The position numbers and the translations under genes are program-made. This document shows, in pieces, positions 61,962-64,000 of a DNA stretch of 64,000 nucleotides. The DNA is taken from the NCBI GenBank assembly GCA_943788115.1, contig CALSPA010000023.1, positions 43,432 to 107,431 on the forward strand, given 5' to 3'. The stretch is from an uncultured Flavobacteriales bacterium (GTDB lineage: Bacteria > Bacteroidota > Bacteroidia > Flavobacteriales_D > Parvicellaceae). The stretch's first letter is position 1. The number at the start of each line of letters is the position of its first letter. The notes below the pieces were generated by a model. It saw only the letters and a list, made by a program, of their open reading frames with translations, searched no databases and had not been told where the DNA came from.

Positions 61962-62912
61962 CTAAAAAATATGCTTAACTATATTTTTAACCGACATTCC
62001 TTTACCCATGGTGTAAAAATGCAAAACTGGAACATTGTGTGCTTTTAATTCTTTGGCTTGCTCAATTCCCCATTCTAGACCAACTTGTTTTACTTGATCA
62101 TTAGTTTTACACTTAGATAATTCAATTGAAAGAGCATCTGGAAAATCAATATGAAAAAATTTAGGAAGAAATGAAATGTGTTTAAGACTTGTGATTGGTT
62201 TTAACCCTGGAATAATAGGAATTTTTATTCCTATTTCTCTACATTTTTTTACAAAAGAAAAATATTTTGAATTATCAAAAAACATTTGAGTTACAATAAA
62301 ATCTGCACCAGCATCTACTTTCATTTTTAAATGTTTAAGATCTGTGTTCATGTTCATCGCTTCAAAATGTTTTTCAGGATATCCGGCTGTACCAATGCAA
62401 AAATTTGAGGGACTATTTTTTGTTTCTTCATGAAGGTATTGCCCTTCATTCATTTCATTCATTTGTTTAATAAGGTCTAAAGCATATGCATTCCCTCCTT
62501 TAGCAGGATTGAATGTTTGCTCGCTTTTTATTGGATCTCCTCTAAGAGCAAGAACATTGTCAACACCTAAAAATTTTAAATCAATTAATGCACTTTCAGT
62601 TTCTTCTTTAGAAAATCCTCCACAAATTAAATGAGGAATTGCATCAATTTTATATTTATTCATAATGGCAGCACAAATACCAACAGTTCCTGGTCTTTTT
62701 CTAACAGAAACTTTTTTTAATAGGCCATTGCCCATGTCTTTGTATTGATATTCCTCTCTATGGTAGGTGACATTTATAAAGGGTGGCTTAAATTCCATTA
62801 AAGGGTCTATACCAGAATAAAGGGCTTCGATTCCCGCTCCTTTTAAAGGGGGTAGAATTTCAAAAGAGAAGATAGTTTCCTTACTATTCTTTATGTGATC
62901 TGATACTTTCAT
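61962..62912 (-). CDS. metF: 5,10-methylenetetrahydrofolate reductase
   Basis: Reduces methylenetetrahydrofolate to 5-methyltetrahydrofolate for methionine synthesis. Recognisable segments are FSFEILPPLKGAG (N terminus, FAD barrel), PPFINVTYHREE, ALRGDP near residue 130 and the GAD-FIVTQMFFD segment that contributes to FAD and substrate binding. The later IPIIPGLKPI strand is also typical. At 316 residues it is normal. With gcvP, thyA and folA it is one of several one-carbon genes in the window. It diverges from lepA, and the 218-base gap between them shows no clear riboswitch; near-consensus -7 elements are present but not exact. Confidence 0.96.
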   Translation of the reverse strand: MKVSDHIKNSKETIFSFEILPPLKGAGIEALYSGIDPLMEFKPPFINVTYHREEYQYKDMGNGLLKKVSVRKRPGTVGICAAIMNKYKIDAIPHLICGGFSKEETESALIDLKFLGVDNVLALRGDPIKSEQTFNPAKGGNAYALDLIKQMNEMNEGQYLHEETKNSPSNFCIGTAGYPEKHFEAMNMNTDLKHLKMKVDAGADFIVTQMFFDNSKYFSFVKKCREIGIKIPIIPGLKPITSLKHISFLPKFFHIDFPDALSIELSKCKTNDQVKQVGLEWGIEQAKELKAHNVPVLHFYTMGKGMSVKNIVKHIF

Positions 62913-63130
62913 AAAAATAATTACGCAAATAAAGTTGTAAAATTGATTAATAACAAGAATTCTTCACTCTATTGCAATTAATAATTGATTTATACTTTAT
63001 TCTTTGCTTTATGTTTAGATTTCTAATGGTTATATATGCAATAGAAAATCAACTTTGCATGAACTTTTTATAGCAAACTAAATAATTAAACTTGTCTATT
63101 GTAAAGAGCAAAAGGTTACTTTTACATTCT

Positions 63131-64000
63131 ATGAAAAACATTAGGAATTTTTGCATAATTGCACATATTGATCATGGGAAAAGCACTTTAGCAGATCGCT
63201 TATTGCAAGCTACTGATACAATTTCTGAAAGGGAATTGAAGGAGCAAACTTTAGACGATATGGATATAGAACGAGAAAGAGGTATTACTATAAAGAGCCA
63301 TGCCATTCAAATGGATTATAGTTTTAATGATCAAGATTATGTATTAAATCTAATCGATACACCAGGGCATGTTGATTTTTCTTACGAAGTTTCTAGGTCT
63401 ATTGCTTCATGTGAAGGGGCCTTATTAATAGTTGATGCTACTCAAGGAATTCAAGCACAAACAATATCAAATTTATATTTAGCAATTGAGAATGATTTGG
63501 AAATTATTCCAGTGATGAATAAAATGGACCTTCAGAGTGCTATGCCTGAAGAAGTAACAGATCAAATTGTAGATTTAATTGGATGTGATAAAGATGAAGT
63601 TATTTCAGCTAGCGGTAAAACAGGTTTAGGTGTTGAAAATATTTTAAAAGCTGTAATCGATCGAGTCCCTGCTCCTAAGGGAGAACCAGATGGACAGTTT
63701 CAAGCTTTAATTTTCGATTCTGTGTTTGATTCTTACAGAGGCATTTATGCATATTTTAAAGTGTTAAATGGACAGATAAAAAAAGGTGAAAAGGTAAAAT
63801 TTATAAATACCAATAAAGAGTATTTTGCCGATGAAATAGGAACTTTAAAATTAAATCAAGTTCCAAAACAAGTAATTAAAACAGGAGATGTTGGTTATAT
63901 TATTTCTGGAATAAAAGTTGCTAAAGAAGTTAAGGTTGGAGATACAATTACAACAGTTAACAATCCTGCTCAAGCAATTCAAGGTTTTGAAGATGTAAAG
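63131..64000 (+). CDS. lepA: Elongation factor 4 (LepA), N-terminal part (3' end outside window)
   Basis: A ribosome-associated GTPase that back-translocates or remodels stalled ribosomes. The frame opens at ATG 63131 and runs to the end of the window, giving 290 residues of about 600. The G1 motif AHIDHGKST is at residues 11-19, the switch region contains [16 protein letters not shown]3 is [12 protein letters not shown], and G4 is NKMD. The start of domain II follows ([22 protein letters not shown]). The tyrosine/valine pattern and the missing domain differences exclude EF-G. Confidence 0.97.
   Translation, partial: MKNIRNFCIIAHIDHGKSTLADRLLQATDTISERELKEQTLDDMDIERERGITIKSHAIQMDYSFNDQDYVLNLIDTPGHVDFSYEVSRSIASCEGALLIVDATQGIQAQTISNLYLAIENDLEIIPVMNKMDLQSAMPEEVTDQIVDLIGCDKDEVISASGKTGLGVENILKAVIDRVPAPKGEPDGQFQALIFDSVFDSYRGIYAYFKVLNGQIKKGEKVKFINTNKEYFADEIGTLKLNQVPKQVIKTGDVGYIISGIKVAKEVKVGDTITTVNNPAQAIQGFEDVK

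Noticed and set aside
1..64000. Mobile elements, phage genes, CRISPR arrays and toxin-antitoxin pairs
   Set aside because: No transposase, integrase, repeat-spacer pattern or inverted terminal repeats were seen; the CPBP protease alone is not enough to call an immunity locus.

Overview
The window is a compact, AT-rich chromosomal segment that reads as a member of the Bacteroidota, most likely a marine-type flavobacterium (order Flavobacteriales). The evidence is two secreted proteins with C-terminal type IX secretion (T9SS) sorting domains, the purH-mreBCD-mrdA-rodA order, an exbB/exbD/exbD operon, a long SecA of the Bacteroidota kind, DUF3127 and DUF2795 proteins, and repeated -7 promoter elements of the Bacteroidota form TAnnTTTG. 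No phage, insertion sequence, CRISPR array or defence island was seen. Coding density is very high and no gene-free stretch exceeds 300 bases.

Layout. 1-5.0 kb: end of hemL, an orphan membrane protein, a PpiD-like chaperone and hemJ. 5.0-12.1 kb: purH followed by the rod-shape/elongasome operon mreB-mreC-mreD-mrdA(PBP2)-rodA. 12.1-15.0 kb: manC, a tiny lipoprotein, and the mlaE/mlaF lipid-transport pair. 15.0-18.8 kb: two T9SS cargo proteins. 18.9-27.6 kb: gcvP, a UbiA-like membrane protein, asparaginase, the ExbB/ExbD motor operon, and a CPBP protease. 27.6-33.0 kb: dusB, a cobalamin adenosyltransferase, a DUF2795 protein and secA. 33.0-38.6 kb: a minus-strand run of a DUF3127 protein, an AtoE-type transporter, an AI-2E-type permease, a DASS (SLC13) symporter and a sulfotransferase. 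38.6-43.2 kb: a flavin reductase-like protein, tRNA-Leu(UAG), and the proteostasis set tig-clpP-clpX. 43.2-48.8 kb (minus): etfB-etfA, a bifunctional nuclease, a nupC fusion, thyA and folA. 49.0-52.8 kb: pdhB; then rbfA, a methyltransferase, tsaE and ald on the minus strand. 52.8-61.4 kb: an MsbA-like exporter, rsmA, mgtE, a hydroxyacid dehydrogenase and sdhCAB. 61.4-64 kb: a small secreted protein, metF, and the 5' part of lepA.

Functionally the window is mostly core metabolism and cell-envelope construction. It covers cell elongation, Sec export, lipid traffic, TonB-type energisation, succinate oxidation, one-carbon and thymidylate supply (gcvP, metF, thyA, folA, nucleoside uptake), ribosome maturation and protein quality control.

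The strongest anomaly is technical or mutational. Six single-base indels, most in homopolymer runs, break five otherwise normal genes (purH, mrdA, the DASS symporter twice, the hydroxyacid dehydrogenase and sdhC). Several of these should be essential, so sequencing or assembly error is more likely than gene decay. The most interesting biology is two transporters with unusual extra-membrane additions (a lipoprotein/lipocalin-like domain on NupC and an insert in the AtoE-type permease), a tRNA-Leu whose terminator lies directly before tig, an SSB-like C-terminal tip on the DUF3127 protein, and an unexplained membrane protein within the exb operon. I did not find a clearly new multi-gene system.
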